DNA of 64,000 bases from positions 7,755,001 through 7,819,000 of the forward strand of contig OZ005610.1 of the NCBI GenBank assembly GCA_963930655.1. Direction: 5' to 3'. Both the position numbers and the translations under genes were made by a program. This stretch comes from Myrica gale. Its lineage: Eukaryota; Streptophyta; Magnoliopsida; Fagales; Myricaceae. Below, piece after piece: positions 1-11,746 of this stretch. Position 1 is the stretch's first letter, and each line of letters begins with the position of its first letter. The notes under the pieces were generated by a model, which made no database searches, had not been told where the DNA came from, and saw only the letters and a list, made by a program, of their open reading frames with translations.

Positions 1-3000
1 TCGATTTCTTCAACCTCTTCTTCCTCCTCCACTTCTGCATCAGGACTAACGTTTAGGCTAGACTTCACCGAGCTGTAGATACGAGATGCAAAATCCTTCG
101 GGTCACTAGGCGTGAAACCGCTCTCCATGAGTGCCGTTTGGTATATAAGCTGTGCTGTTTGCTTTACACTCTCATCCTGAGAAGTAAAAGAAGCAAGTTA
201 ATAAACGGACTGAAAAAAAAAACTATATATACAGTAGCTATTCAAGGAAAAGAATCCAACAAGAAGCCAGAGCAGCTTTGCTGAAAGGAAAACACAGTTC
301 ACACAACCCAACTCTCTTGTTTTTTCCTAAGATCACACACAACCCAACTCGCATACATAATAGTCATATTATACACAAGGGCATTCACTTCCTCCAATCA
401 CTCCATACAGTTATTGCTTCATGTGGTGCCCTAATTATCTATCTAAACCAGATAGCTAATGTTCCTTTCTTGTCTCAGACCGAGGTCGGTTATCAGTATA
501 CTTCCAACAATAACAAACGGATAGGAATAAAATCTTATAGGGCAAAGAAACAGTTTCTAGGTCAAACACCGTCGTGTTCTCCAAGAGGGCGAGAATTTCT
601 TCCTTCAAAAGGCCAGGGTCTTCATGCAGGAAGGAAGATATGAAAGCCTAAATCTTCACTCCCCGAAGACACCTACATTTTCATCTTATCTAATTTATGT
701 CTTTACCTTTACAAACATACAGGAAACCAAGGAAGTTCTAAACTGTACCTCTGGGTTATTCACCACTCTTTCCCGGAGTTCCTTAATAATTGGGTGCCTT
801 GGGTTGATCTCAAGCACCCTTTTTCCACGCATGTATGCTTGCTTATTAGCATCGGATAAAGTCTGAGACTGCATGATCTTCTCCATGTTTGCACTCCAAC
901 CATACTTGGATGTCACAACCACACAAGGCGTGTCAGCCAAACGGTTGGATATCTTCACATCATCAACATTGTCACTGGAAAGAGCACCCTTCCACCATTT
1001 CGTGAGTTCCTTGAATGACTCCTTGAGTTCCTTGTCCTTGGAGTCTTTACCAAGTTTCAGACCCTCCTTAGACACATTCTGGAATTTTCTGTCTTCATAA
1101 TCCATAAGGTATTGCATCAGGTACTCATCAACTGGATCAGTAAAGAAAATAACCTGCAATAACATGAAAGACACAAAATTGTCTTCCCACATCAAGATCA
1201 CAAAATAAAAAGTGCAGATAAAAGGGCAAATAACTTGTTATGTACGGTAAAAGTCCAAATCTTTTAATCACTGTACCTCATAATTCTTCTTCTTAAGCCG
1301 CTCAAGGAATGGAGACTTCTCCAATTGTTCCTTGCTGGTTCCTGTTATGTAGAAGATATCTTTTTGCCCTGGTTTCATTCTTGAGATATACTGGTCCAGA
1401 GAAGTCAATTTGCCATCTGACTTGTTGCTGCAAGAGAGTTCAAAGATCAAATAAGTGGCCTAGATCACCATAGCATTGAATAACGTTTGAAGAAAAGGCA
1501 GCCAGATAACTGGAATGGGAAATACGAAAACACAAAGCGACACCTCTCAAATCTCAGAAGCTTTGCCAGTCGGTTCCTGTTAGTTGCATCTTCAATAATA
1601 CCCAGTTTAATGGACTTGCCAAATTCATTCCAAAATTTAGCGTATTGACCTTTCTTCTCATCATCACCACCAGATTTCTCAACCTCTGTGGCCCACCAAG
1701 ATTCAACACCAACCAGACAGCGAAGGAAATGAAAATCAGCAACACTTCCAGAAATCATTTGCAAATTAACAAGTACTCACCAAATGCTAATGAATGTGGG
1801 GAGAGTAATCAGCACATTTTTTTTGTTCAGCCAAATAGTAATGATGCAGTATATGACTTAGTCGCAAAAAACAAAAGATGAACAGAATGGAAACTTATCC
1901 AATAGATTAGCATGAAAAAGAGTTTCGAGTTAATTATCTGAACAATAGAAGAAACAGTTTTCAGAAACTTATTAGAAGAGCAAGAGTATTCACCTTTCTT
2001 GTCTTCGCCATGGGATTCATCTGGATCCTCTTCAGCAATTCTACGGATCATATCAAGGGCCTTCCTGATGAGTTTCTTCTTGATTGTTTTCAAACTGCTG
2101 TGTTGTTGAAGCATTTCTCGTGATACATTGAGTGGTAAAGTGTCAGAGTCAACAAGACCCTGCTCAAAACAAAAATTTATTTGAGGACAATTATTCACTG
2201 TTTCATTGACATAAACCTACTTGCAAAAATCCATATTACCAAGGGTTACCTTTAAAAAGTTCAGATACTTTGGTAAAAGCTCATCAAATTCATCTGAGAT
2301 GAAAACCCGTCTAACATACAACTTCAAGTTGGATTTGTTGGTGTTATAGTAACTCTCGTAGAGATCGTGAGGAGCCTTAGGCGGCACAAATAGAACTGTC
2401 TTGAACTCAACATCACCTTCAGCCGTGAAGTGACTCCATGCTAAAGGCTTCTCATCACCAAAGTCCTGTTGGACACAAAAGATACAAGTAATGAAAAGAA
2501 ATAAAAGTCTGAGATGTCACTAAAGCATTCTACTACTTTCGAGCAAATTACCTTTGCAAGCGAGTGGTAGAATTTGGAGTACTCATCTTCAGTCACCTCC
2601 TTTGGATTCCGCAACCATATAGCTTTAACATCATTCAGAAGCTCCCACTCAGAGGTTGTTTCCTTCACTTTCTTTGTCTTTGGTTTTTTCTCAGCATCTT
2701 CATCTTCACCTTTCTCAGCATCCTCATCTTCTTCTTCCTCCTCAGAAGAACTACTTTCGGCTGCTCAGAGCAGTTGATTAAGAGAAAGGAATCAATTATT
2801 GTAACAAAAAAAGACACAACATTTATCCATAAGAAGAATTTCAGCTACCCTCACACATAAATTGATACCTGAGTAAATACACAACACACATGCATACATA
2901 CATAACTAGTAAATCAATTTTTTAACACTATCATCGCATTTGAATTATACATACCAGATTCTTCCTCGTCACTGGATTCCTCTTCATCAGCTGGAACCTC

Positions 3001-5594
3001 TACATCAACCTCCTTGGTAGTCCATAAATAAATCGGGAAGTTAATAAATTCAGAATATTTCTTCACCAACTCCTGCAAGAGAGAACAACAGTACATTAAC
3101 AAACCACCAAAGGAAACTTAAATGGATCCCTATAATTAACTTATTAGAAGAGAGATTGAAATTTACATAATTCAAGAGACATGTACTCCAACCTTTCCAA
3201 AGCAACCAAAAGAATTGTACAGTCCAATAATTATCAGGCACCAAAATGTATAATGAAAACGCAACACAGAAAAACACACCGAATTATGGCTGTCCAAATC
3301 AATTCCCAAGGTAGTTTCCATTAAGTTCCCTCAAAAAGCAGAGGAGCTAAATGACACAGTACAATAACATTTCTTGACCATGTCAAGGAACTGGTAATTC
3401 TACAGTCTACACTTCTTTGCACCAAATGAGAGAATCAATGTGTATTTTGCAGCTGATATTCCTTTTGGTTCAAATTCTCAGATGGTTCTGCAAATGTTAA
3501 GTGACTCCGACTATAATGAAATTGGCAACAATCAATATAGGGAAGAACTCAAAAGCACAGTGCCTGTGAAGAAGTTATGAGAACCGGACAGCAATAAAGG
3601 AAACTCAAATTGTTAATGTCTGGAGGAAAAAGTGTAGCACCAGCAGTCAAACCACGATGATCACTGATATGATATACGTTGAGATTATGAAAGTACTAAC
3701 CAAACACCATTTTCTTTAGACACAACAACAGCAGGAAATGGAACAAAGAATATAAATTAGTCGAAGGAACATAACCAGTGTCTTGAATCACTAATCAGAA
3801 CCATGGTAGAAAGTTTACTCAGTGCATCACACATCAAATAGATGGAAAATAAATATCCAACTACATCAAAAGCAGTGTAGCACAGGTAGTTGAAAAACAT
3901 GTGAGTGCTGACATGATTCTTTCCTTTTGCTCAAAACATTTAGTGTAGATAGAAAGAAAAAATACTCATTAATAAAAACAACAAAAAGCAAGCCTCAATC
4001 ATCACAAATAACCACTGAAAAGACATCCAAATTTTATGTAAGGAAACATTTTCAATTTACTAACTGTAAGTTTGCTCTCCTCCAGATACTCTCCAGCTTC
4101 CTCTCGGAGATGCAATTTAATCTCAGTTCCACGTCCTAGTGGTTCATTCCATGTATCCTCAGAGATGGCAAATGCCCCATCAGCCTTTGATTCCCACACA
4201 TACCTGAACATCCCATAAATTGTAGGATGAATTATGCTCGTCCAGGATGTGGAAAAACAACTCCAATCAAATAAAACGCTAATGAAAAAAGTCATACTGT
4301 TTGTCATCATTATGTTTGCTAATGACTTCGACATAGTCGGCAACAAGATATACAGAGTAGAAACCAACTCCAAACTGCCCAATGAGATTGAGATCCCCAC
4401 TAGTCTTCATTTTCTCCACAAACGCTGCATAAAAATTACAATAGTCATTAACACCTAACTCTACTGGAGGAAAAACCTTACATTGCAAAGTGAAATTCTT
4501 AGAATTTAGTATGACATAGATACCTGAAGTTCCAGACTTTGCTATGGTACCCAAGTTCTTGACTAAATCCTCCTTTGTCATACCTATACCTCTGTCCCGT
4601 ATCGAGAGGATTTTTTTCTCTTTGTCTAATTTAATCTGCATTGCATCGTTTGAAATATTTAGACCCCGAAAAAAAATAGTTTCCATATTTGGTAGTACGT
4701 ACATAATGCGTATAAAATATTTTTTTCTTGTCTCTCTGTATCGCAAAACAGCTAAGTTCCACTCTCGTAGCATGAAAATGCAAAACGTATGACCCCTACT
4801 AACCTGGATCTCAAGCTTCGTATTATCCCCTTCACCCAAAATCTCTTTGTCCGTAAGAGAAAGGAACCTAATCTTGTCCAGGGCCTGAAATATTAAAGTA
4901 AAAGGGTTTGCATTGGCACTGAATTTTAACAATACACAAAGGAAATGTCGTTCAAAACAGAAGCTTACATCAGCGGCGTTGGAGATCAACTCCCTGAGGA
5001 AAATATCCTTGTTACTATACAAAGAGTTGATGATAATATCCATGACCCGGGAAACCTCGGCCTGAAACTGGAACTTCTCCGCGTTGCTGCGCAACGATCG
5101 ATTGGAGATTGACTCCGCCTCCCTACCATCACAGTTAATTTTATGCTTTAGAATACGGAAGCCTATGTATGCCCTTGATGTGGAAGAGAGAGTACTGAAA
5201 AGAAATTCACACACCTCTTCGCGACATCAGAATCAGTGGATAGACCATTTGGTACAGCACCGAGCTTCTCCTCCACCTTCGGCGGATCTACAAGTTCTTC
5301 CAAAGCCTCTGCATTTGCATGTAGCTTCCTACCTACAAAACCAAAGCCAATCAAGAGAAAGGCGTAATTAGAAGGGTATAATAAGAGCAACTATTTTAGA
5401 TCCCCCAAATTTAAAACTATGAGCGAAACAGAATACGCCGAGATCCAAGAAAATGTACTTGCTTTCACTGTGAATAAATTCCGGATAAGCTTTTACGGCG
5501 AGAATAATGAAATGTAACCGAACATACCTTGATCTGGGAGCACAGAAAGAAGGCAGAGAAGGAGCAGGGCGGAAGGGGTCGTCCACTTCCTCAT
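1..5594 (-). CDS. HSP90-7: Endoplasmic-reticulum HSP90 chaperone (GRP94/SHEPHERD type), 3' end cut off
   Basis: ATP-dependent chaperone of the ER lumen; the Arabidopsis counterpart folds CLAVATA-type receptors and other secretory clients (family knowledge). The start (ATG at 5592-5594) opens a hydrophobic signal peptide ending LLSVLPDQG. Fifteen exons can be read: 5594-5528, 5332-5215, 5122-4969, 4884-4804, 4635-4524, 4424-4298, 4203-4065, 3072-2955, 2760-2552, 2465-2250, 2159-1994, 1685-1544, 1427-1277, 1153-749, 176-1. All have GT-AG borders and consistent phases. The HSP90 ATPase signatures are intact: [40 protein letters not shown] Glu/Asp/Lys linker (exons 8-9) precedes the middle domain ([11 protein letters not shown]) and a dimerisation domain. 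About 793 residues lie in the window; the last visible residues are the acidic tail, so the expected KDEL-type retention signal lies outside. ELISNAAD has A where many relatives have S. Intron 7 (3073-4064) is about 1 kb. Confidence 0.97.
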
Positions 5595-5676
5595 CGTACT
5601 CTGGGACTTCTAGTAGCTTCGCTTAGCAAAATGATACGTTCAGCCACGGCTTCTTGGCACTTCAGTTGCTAAAGAG

Positions 5677-5682
5677 TATATA
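5677..5682 (-). promoter_or_regulatory. TATA box of the ER HSP90 gene
   Basis: TATATA lies 83 bases upstream of the HSP90 start codon, in a CTATATAC context on the minus strand. The spacing would give a leader of roughly 50 bases. Assignment is by position and consensus only. Confidence 0.6.
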
Positions 5683-5820
5683 GAGCTCTGTTATTGGACC
5701 GGAGACCGTGATTTTCACGTTACCTTGACTCTCCAACGCGTTTGTGAGGGAAAGTTGTTTTGGATTGGTTCGACATTGCCAGCGTGGGTGATCCAGCGGC
5801 TGAGGTTTCGTTAAGAGAAA

Positions 5821-5839
5821 CGTGGCGCGATTCCATTCG
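5821..5839 (-). promoter_or_regulatory. Decayed ER-stress element (ERSE-like)
   Basis: On the plus strand CGTGG is followed by nine bases and ATTCG. This equals the reverse of CCAAT-N9-CCACG with one mismatch in the CCAAT half. It sits at the same place in the proximal copy of a promoter duplication whose distal copy has the perfect element at 6015-6033. Confidence 0.5.
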
Positions 5840-5855
5840 ACTTCGTGACTTCTCT

Positions 5856-5863
5856 TGACGTGG
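5856..5863 (+). promoter_or_regulatory. TGACGTGG bZIP box (UPRE core), proximal
   Basis: TGACGTGG matches the core bound by ATF6/XBP1-type factors and, in plants, bZIP60/bZIP28. It lies about 260 bases upstream of the ER-HSP90 start and 16 bases beyond the decayed ERSE. The match is direct; the function is inferred from the gene's known induction by the unfolded-protein response. Confidence 0.55.
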
Positions 5864-6014
5864 AGAAATCAAGTGGGGTGGATGGCCCCACGCGCGTACT
5901 TACAAAGTAAGTCCACTAACCTATCTTATCAGTTTCTATCTGCCACGGTGGATCATCTAACGACTGCGATTTGCTCGTAGAACGTGGCCGGCTATCCTCT
6001 CTTTTTGGTGGAAA

Positions 6015-6033
6015 CGTGGCATGGTTTTATTGG
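6015..6033 (-). promoter_or_regulatory. ER-stress response element, exact consensus
   Basis: CGTGG, nine bases, ATTGG on the plus strand; read toward the HSP90 gene this is CCAAT-N9-CCACG, the exact ERSE consensus recognised by NF-Y plus an ER-stress bZIP factor. It lies about 420 bases upstream of the start codon. Confidence 0.8.
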
Positions 6034-6048
6034 CTTATGTTCTCGTCT

Positions 6049-6056
6049 TGACGTGG
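6049..6056 (+). promoter_or_regulatory. TGACGTGG bZIP box (UPRE core), distal
   Basis: Second exact TGACGTGG, 16 bases beyond the exact ERSE. This repeats the spacing of the proximal pair, so the ERSE and UPRE moved together as one duplicated module. Confidence 0.55.
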
Positions 6057-6082
6057 AAAAATCAAGCCCCGCACATAAACTA

Positions 6083-6260
6083 GGGCATGTTCGTTTAGGA
6101 AGAATCCTCAGGAATTTTTGAATCCTCAGGATTTTAAAACCAAACATAATTTTTCACACCACATAAATATAACTAAAACACGCATACCAATAAAGTTAAC
6201 ATCACATAAAAATTCTCAAAACACAAAAAATCTTCACAATACACCTTAACCGAACACACT
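6083..6260. mobile_element. MITE-like element with GTTCGTTT-type termini
   Basis: About 178 bp of AT-rich DNA. It begins GGGCATGTTCGTTTAGG and its other end reads, inverted, AGTGTGTTCGGTTAAGG, giving an imperfect terminal inverted repeat. The same style of ends occurs at 48125-48430 and, with GTTTGTTTTGAGAA, at 14294-14506. There is no coding capacity and no clear target duplication. Confidence 0.5.
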
Positions 6261-6316
6261 CTACATTTGCCCATAGACCCCTTTTCCCCCTCTAGTCAGT
6301 CTAGAGCCTATCTAGA

Positions 6317-6335
6317 CGTGGCATGGTTTTATTGG
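6317..6335 (-). promoter_or_regulatory. Second exact ER-stress element
   Basis: Another perfect CCAAT-N9-CCACG (minus strand), about 720 bases upstream of the HSP90 start. The 21 bases from ACGTGG through TTATTGGC are identical to those around 6014-6034, so it is a copied module rather than a chance match. A MITE-like element lies between the two copies. Confidence 0.7.
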
Positions 6336-6339
6336 CCTA

Positions 6340-7350
6340 TGTCTTCTAGGCACACATCATTGTCAATTTACTGTTTATTTGACATCTAACTATATTATAA
6401 ACTAGCTTATAAAAAAAAAACTATATTATAAACTATTGAGCTGGTTTTTGCACTCTCATTCCTTTCAAAGAGGATATTTTGATCTCAACTGCTATCGTTA
6501 TCAAAATTCATGGTTGCTAACTATATTAATATGATTATTTGGTCCATTCATATTCTAAAAAAGTAAATATTTTTTTTCTGAATGCGTAAAAAAAAGCTAT
6601 ATAGACACTTCTTTAAAATCAAACGACACTAAACAGTAACACTAAGAGGTAGTGCAATGCAGAACACGATTGACTAATCATGCGTGCGATGAACATTTCG
6701 ATGCAGAAGTAGGCCATCCGTCCTTACAGGTCCCCAATTAAACTGCTCAAGATAAATCAATACATAAAATATCAACTAGGCCTACTCAAAACCATGCAAA
6801 CACGATCGCCTCCCCGGCCTAATAACCTTTGGATACGATGGGTGGGCTTGATGGCGTGGGGTGGAATTCTAATTTCGCGCACGACGACGGGCCCGCAAAT
6901 AAACTGCACTTGGTGGTGGGATCTATATTGCACGAACCCCAGCGAACTCGTCTATTTTGGGCAAGTATACGCATTGAATTTCTCTATTATCAAAGTCTTT
7001 AATGTAAATGATATTTAGGCCTTGGGCCCGGTTTAAGTATCTGAGTATGTTAGTACACTCTTAGTCCGATATAGGCATTTTTCAACTAAACCAGACTCGT
7101 TCAAATTCGATACACAAAGGTCGAATACAACGGATATCCTTTTTCAACTAAACCAGACTCGTTCAGACTCGGTAATAGGTTCACCTGCATTGCCATTATC
7201 TCTTAATCACTTATGGTGAGTCATAACTCATGGATCGTAGAGAGTTTAATGAATTTAAACACACACACACAGGAAATCCAACCAAAGGCTTCTTGTTTTA
7301 TAATATTTTGGAAATCCAACACAAGCGTTAGAGAGATAAGTACAGATAGC
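6340..7350. other. Intergenic, no gene; short direct repeat
   Basis: AT-rich, no convincing coding exon. A 26-bp direct repeat (TTTTTCAACTAAACCAGACT plus CGTTCA) occurs at 7078-7103 and 7140-7165, 62 bases apart. A short CA run lies near 7261-7271. Confidence 0.6.
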
Positions 7351-7357
7351 CCTTACT

Positions 7358-7557
7358 AATGCGTTTGTGTACCAAAATTTTACTACCTTTAAAATTTTAA
7401 CACAATTAAATATTACAATATAAGCTCTCTCTCCTCATCAAATCATTACTATTTACTACAAAAAAAATATAAAAAAATTACCTCTATCTTCACTTTTTCA
7501 CTAAACCCAATACCTAAAATTTTAACAACACTAAAATTTTACGACACAAACACAAAA
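7358..7557 (+). mobile_element. Tourist-like MITE, copy A
   Basis: About 200 bp; starts GCGTTTGTGTACCAAAATTTTAC and ends in the inverted form AAAATTTTACGACACAAAC. Internally it has the family hallmarks: AATATTACAATATAA, CTCTCTC, ATCAAATCATTAC, CTTCACTTTTTCACTAAACC. The ends are worn and no target duplication is clear. Related copies are at 11119, 16131, 28436, 47431 and 47631. Confidence 0.65.
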
Positions 7558-9480
7558 GATCTTTATATAATCAATTTACAGGTATAGTATTATTAAGGGA
7601 AATTTAAAACTCACTGCCTCTTGTTCATTAAATTTTAAAAAAATATGTCTAAATTTATAGAATTGATAAATTACTGCATGAATTTTAAACACGCTTGCAA
7701 TATTATTTCATCACATTTTCGTCCATATTTCTAACGAAATTGATGACTAGTAAAATATATAGATCACTCTCGAATTTTCTTATGTTTAAAGAGGCTTCAA
7801 AATTAACATTAACTATTCATTTTGAAGTCTAAATGTAAATGTGATGTGTTCACTACTTATCATTCAACTAATTTTTGTTACTATTTTAAATGTCTAGATT
7901 TAGAAGGCGAAAAGTTTATAGGTCACACGAATTAGACAATGGAATAAGCTTGGGTAACTTTAGGATAAGTGTCTCAGCACACTAGAGTTTAGTTTTGGAT
8001 AATATGATTTATAAGTTTATTTTATGAAATTATTTTGAGATTGTCTAAAGTTAAAATTGTATTTTCTTTAAATTATGAATTATGAATTATTGTTTTTATT
8101 TTTATTTTGCTTGTTTTCATGTATTTGGCAAGAACTGAAAATGAGGTAAGTCACGTGTAAAATGACCAAAATGCCACTCAAAGACAAAATTACTATAAAT
8201 ATTAAAAAACCATTAAAAATATAAATGATATATAAATACAATTCTAAATAAAAATATTTAAATTATATTTCATTAATTTATTTTTTTAATTAATCAATTT
8301 AATTTTTAATAAAAAAATATGACTATATATCTCATATGAGTATTTGATTGATTTTTTTTTGAATTTGAAGAGTGTATATGATTGTTTTATATCGTCTACA
8401 ATTAAGTTTTGATGAGTGAGATTTTATATCTTGTGAAGTCTAATTATTTAATCTATAGAATTTATTAAATTTTTGATGCAAATAAGTAAATTATTAAGCG
8501 TGTCAAAAATCTCAAAATATATATTTTTAAAAGAATAACCAAACATTAAAAAAGGATTTTTTTTTCTTGAAAATTTTACAATAGAATAAATGGACCCTTA
8601 GACATATATATGCTCCAAGAGGCTTTAATAAAAACAACCCTGACCTTTTTTTTGGAGTTTGTTGACTCCCATATTTTTATTTTAAAAAACAACCTTGAAA
8701 TTTTGATTCAGACTATTTTCACCATGAGTCGAAATTAGGGATGGATTGGAAGACAATTTCTCACCATGACCGAATACAGACCACTCAAATTTTCTTACTT
8801 TGTTTTTTTGGCAACCGAATTGGCCTTACTGTCTGTAACGTAGTGATGTTGGCCAATCTGTATACAACTAAAGATGGCGAATATTTATGGTTATCGGATC
8901 CTCTTCAATCTAATTACCCTTAATACAACTCCATAATTAAATCCGGAAGAAGAACCTTCAAGCAACGGCAACTCCTGAACCTTTTTTTTGGCCGTAGCGC
9001 AGTATTCAAAGATCAATGATGACGATGTGGCAACGTGAGCAGACTAGCCAAGCGCGTGGAAACGACGTCGGTACAGTATCGAGGACAAAAAGGTCAAAAA
9101 CACTAGAAAATAGACGACGATGCATCACATTACAGCCACGTATGAAGGATTACCGTATTGAACACGTGGCCATATCTCTTTGGATTTCCGAAAATCGGCG
9201 GGTGTACGACCACAAAGAGGATGCCTTCCACTTTCCCCTTAAACAACCCAGAATGAATTGTTGATAAAAGCTAGTTAACTCCTAATCCCAATCTGACCCT
9301 ACTTTCCTAATTTCAGCAGACCCCAGACATTCTCAGGACAACTCATTAAACCCCCCCAAGAATCCAGATCCGGTGCTTCTTCTGCTTTTACCTGAACCTC
9401 CCAAGTCTCCGATTTCGATTGTTGTACTCTACCTCTAATAAACCCCCGAGCTTTAAGCTCTGGCCAAGAGCTCGACGTTA
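7558..9480. other. Intergenic AT-rich DNA, no gene recognised
   Basis: Very AT-rich to about 8730, then less so. No coding pattern or recognisable element stands out. A G-box (CACGTG, 9163-9168) lies 322 bases upstream of the next gene, in a more GC-rich stretch that probably belongs to its promoter. A pyrimidine-rich leader occurs at 9360-9440. Confidence 0.6.
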
Positions 9481-9489
9481 CGGAGAGAG

Positions 9490-9810
9490 ATGACGTTGTC
9501 TGACGCAGTGGTGGGGAACTTAATGTCGATCTACATCGCAGTGATCGCCGTGATCAAGGTCTATGGGATGTCCTGTGGGCGGAGCTTCAGCGGTGGGTTT
9601 GTGCTGATCGTCTCGACGACCTTGGTGGGCCTAATCTTGATCGGGACGTTGACGTGGGACGTGTCCCGCAAGGCCACGTATGCAGTTTCGCGCGAGCACG
9701 CCCACGAGATGTGCAGGGGCGGTATTTGTTGGCACGGCGTGGTGGTGAAGTCCCCGGCTTCTCAGGTCCGGTTCAGGCTCCCACAGCAAACCCCTCACGG
9801 CCCTTTGTAA
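9490..9810 (+). CDS. Small two-helix membrane protein, plant-conserved, function unknown
   Basis: 106 residues, no intron, start ATG in GAGAGAGATGACG context after a pyrimidine-rich leader. Two hydrophobic stretches are visible: about residues 8-27 (NLMSIYIAVIAVIKVYGMSC) and 35-54 (GGFVLIVSTTLVGLILIGTL). They are followed by TWDVSRKATYAVSREH, a CRGGICWHG segment with two cysteines, and a C-terminal SPASQVRFRLPQQ. The sharp membrane pattern and GC-rich codons, unlike the surrounding AT-rich DNA, argue for a real gene. It resembles small uncharacterised plant proteins I have seen with IKVYG and TWDVSRKAT motifs, but no function or name can be assigned. Confidence 0.8.
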   Translation: MTLSDAVVGNLMSIYIAVIAVIKVYGMSCGRSFSGGFVLIVSTTLVGLILIGTLTWDVSRKATYAVSREHAHEMCRGGICWHGVVVKSPASQVRFRLPQQTPHGPL

Positions 9811-11110
9811 AAACAAGCTCACAAAAAAAAAACCAAATAATGTAAAGTCTTTTTTTTTGGGCAAGCTTCTGACACTGTAAGATACGCAAACTTTTTTGTT
9901 TCTTTCTTTTTCTTCAATGTTGCATAACGATGAGCTTTCTTTTTTTGTTGGTGGCATTTGTTTCTTAATTCAATTGCCGAGTGCAAGTATATAAAAGTAC
10001 GAGGTGTTTGATATTTGATTGAGAGGAAGACATCCTGCATGTAATAAATGATGTTCCATGGAAGCACATTTGTGTATAAAATAGAGGCCCCATTGTTTTG
10101 TTTAAACGTCCAAGCTTTGCTCCGTCGCTGTTTCGACGGAGGTTAGGATAACGAGAAGAGAGATGAATGATTGGGTGTTGGCGGAGCCGCGGAGGGGAGG
10201 CCCCAGTTACCATGGTTAACGCGATCGAAACAAACGACTTATCTTCACGACATTCGAGGCAGTGAACAGCACAACGTGGGAGCACGGAGGTGGAATAAGT
10301 CATGGCCTATGGCTGGTGTCCGCGGCAGACTGCGCACACTGTCTTAAAAAGTACGCTGGGGCCTCAACATCTTTGGACATCATCGATTCATCTATCCGAT
10401 TCATCCAAGGACCAAGTCGGCAGCTTATATGTTTTAAAATTTGCTAGCACCGAGGCTAGGTTTGGAATGTAATCTCCCCATGGGAGCCGGGCCATTAGAA
10501 ATTATAATATGAAAAGGAGCAGCTCATGCCTCCAGTCGGGGATGAGGCTGATTGGATTTGGAGGTAGTTAGCAGCGTGCGATACAAGGAAGAACCCAAAA
10601 CCGCTGCAGCCAACTGCTTGATAGGCTTGAGATAAGGGATCACGAGAGGATCCATGCCTGTTTACCGAATCTTGTTTCTTCTCGTGAGGCGGCGTAGAAA
10701 TTAGAATAGTTAGGATGTCTCGCAATTTCTTGTAGTACTTCTCTTCTCATGCGGGCAGGTTAGCTTTCAGCTTTCGTTGGAAATGAACTTATTTGTTGGG
10801 AAGTTCAAGTTTTTTCATATGGTTAGTAGCTTTACAGTCTCGTTATACTTTCATACGCTTTTGTTTGCTTGGAATCCTCTTATCTTTTTATGTGACACGG
10901 CATAAAAAGGAAAGAGAGAAACCCCGTGATGTGTATCATTGTTCATCTGCTTCGGACAATTCTATGACCCACTTCTTTAGAAACTACTGGCGCTGGTCGC
11001 AGTTCAGTATGTACCGATTTGAAATAGTGTCGTGTTTGTGCTTTTGCGCCCCTCGCGGCACGTTGTGCAGGGGAGGACTAATCAGTTTACACGAGACGAA
11101 AGGACTCATT
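9811..11110. other. 3' flank and intergenic DNA, no gene supported
   Basis: Downstream of the small membrane protein gene. The stretch 10100-11100 is richer in GC than its surroundings but every open frame there lacks an ATG or a protein-like composition. No RNA gene or transposon end recognised. Confidence 0.5.
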
Positions 11111-11118
11111 GGAATTGA

Positions 11119-11315
11119 GGCTGCGTTTGTCACTAAAATTTTATCCAAAATTTTATCTCTTTCCTAATAAAATACTTCAATATAATCTCTCTCTCTTCCA
11201 TCAAAAAATATAAAAAATTACAAAAACTATAAAATATTATCTCTCTTCACTTTTTCACTAAACCCAATACTAACACTAAACTCAATACCAAAAATTTTAC
11301 CACACAAACCCACCC
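11119..11315 (+). mobile_element. Tourist-like MITE, copy B, with TGA target duplication
   Basis: 197 bp. Left end GGCTGCGTTTG, right end inverted GGGTGGGTTTG. Flanked by TGA at 11116-11118 and 11316-11318, a 3-bp duplication as produced by PIF/Harbinger-type transposases. The internal sequence matches the other copies (CTCTCTCTTCCATCA, CTTCACTTTTTCACTAAACC). Confidence 0.85.
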
Positions 11316-11399
11316 TGAAGAGTGTGAGTCAGTGAGGTCCTACATGGTTTGTCAAAATGAGCGACCAACAAAGAATTTCTCAAAGAAATGGCTGCCTGA

Positions 11400-11745
11400 T
11401 CAACACGGCAAGAAGGAATAAGTACAACTATGATAAATTAGGACGATTACCACTGACAGTTATTTTGCAAGATTATTATAGAATACAGTAGTATTAAAAA
11501 AAATATAAAACTAATTTCTAAAATCTCAAAAATTCATACACAAACTCAAATAATTTTTACAAAATTTTCAACAACTTTTTACACAAACTTCGATACATTG
11601 TTGTAAACAAATTATAACAAATATTATATCTTCGTATTTTTTCATCTAACTCTAATAATTTTTTATTAAACAATTACATTATTTCATTTATCTCTATAAC
11701 TTTTTATAAATTCTAACAAAAATTAAATATTTTAAAAAAAATTCA
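11400..11745. other. AT-rich intergenic DNA
   Basis: No coding sequence seen. Composition and short words (AAATTCATACACAAAC, TTTTTATTAAACAATTAC) recall the interior of the 48125-48430 element, so it may be a worn relative, but ends are not definable. Confidence 0.4.
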
Positions 11746-11746
11746 C

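Larger units (their letters stand above)
5775..6066. repeat. Imperfect tandem duplication in the HSP90 promoter
   Basis: The block around 5775-5880 (GCCAGCGTGGGTGATC... to GGAGAAATCAAG) is echoed at about 5940-6066 (GCCACGGTGGATCATC... to GGAAAAATCAAG). Both end with TTGACGTGGA/GAAATCAAG. The distal copy has about 25 extra bases. Each carries one ERSE position and one TGACGTGG box. Confidence 0.6.

Noticed and set aside
5695..5713. ATTGG...CGTG pair close to the HSP90 TATA box
   Set aside because: The order of the two halves is reversed relative to the ERSE consensus, so it is not counted.
10793..11167. 124-codon open frame
   Set aside because: Begins with TTG, not ATG, runs into a MITE and has no protein-like pattern.
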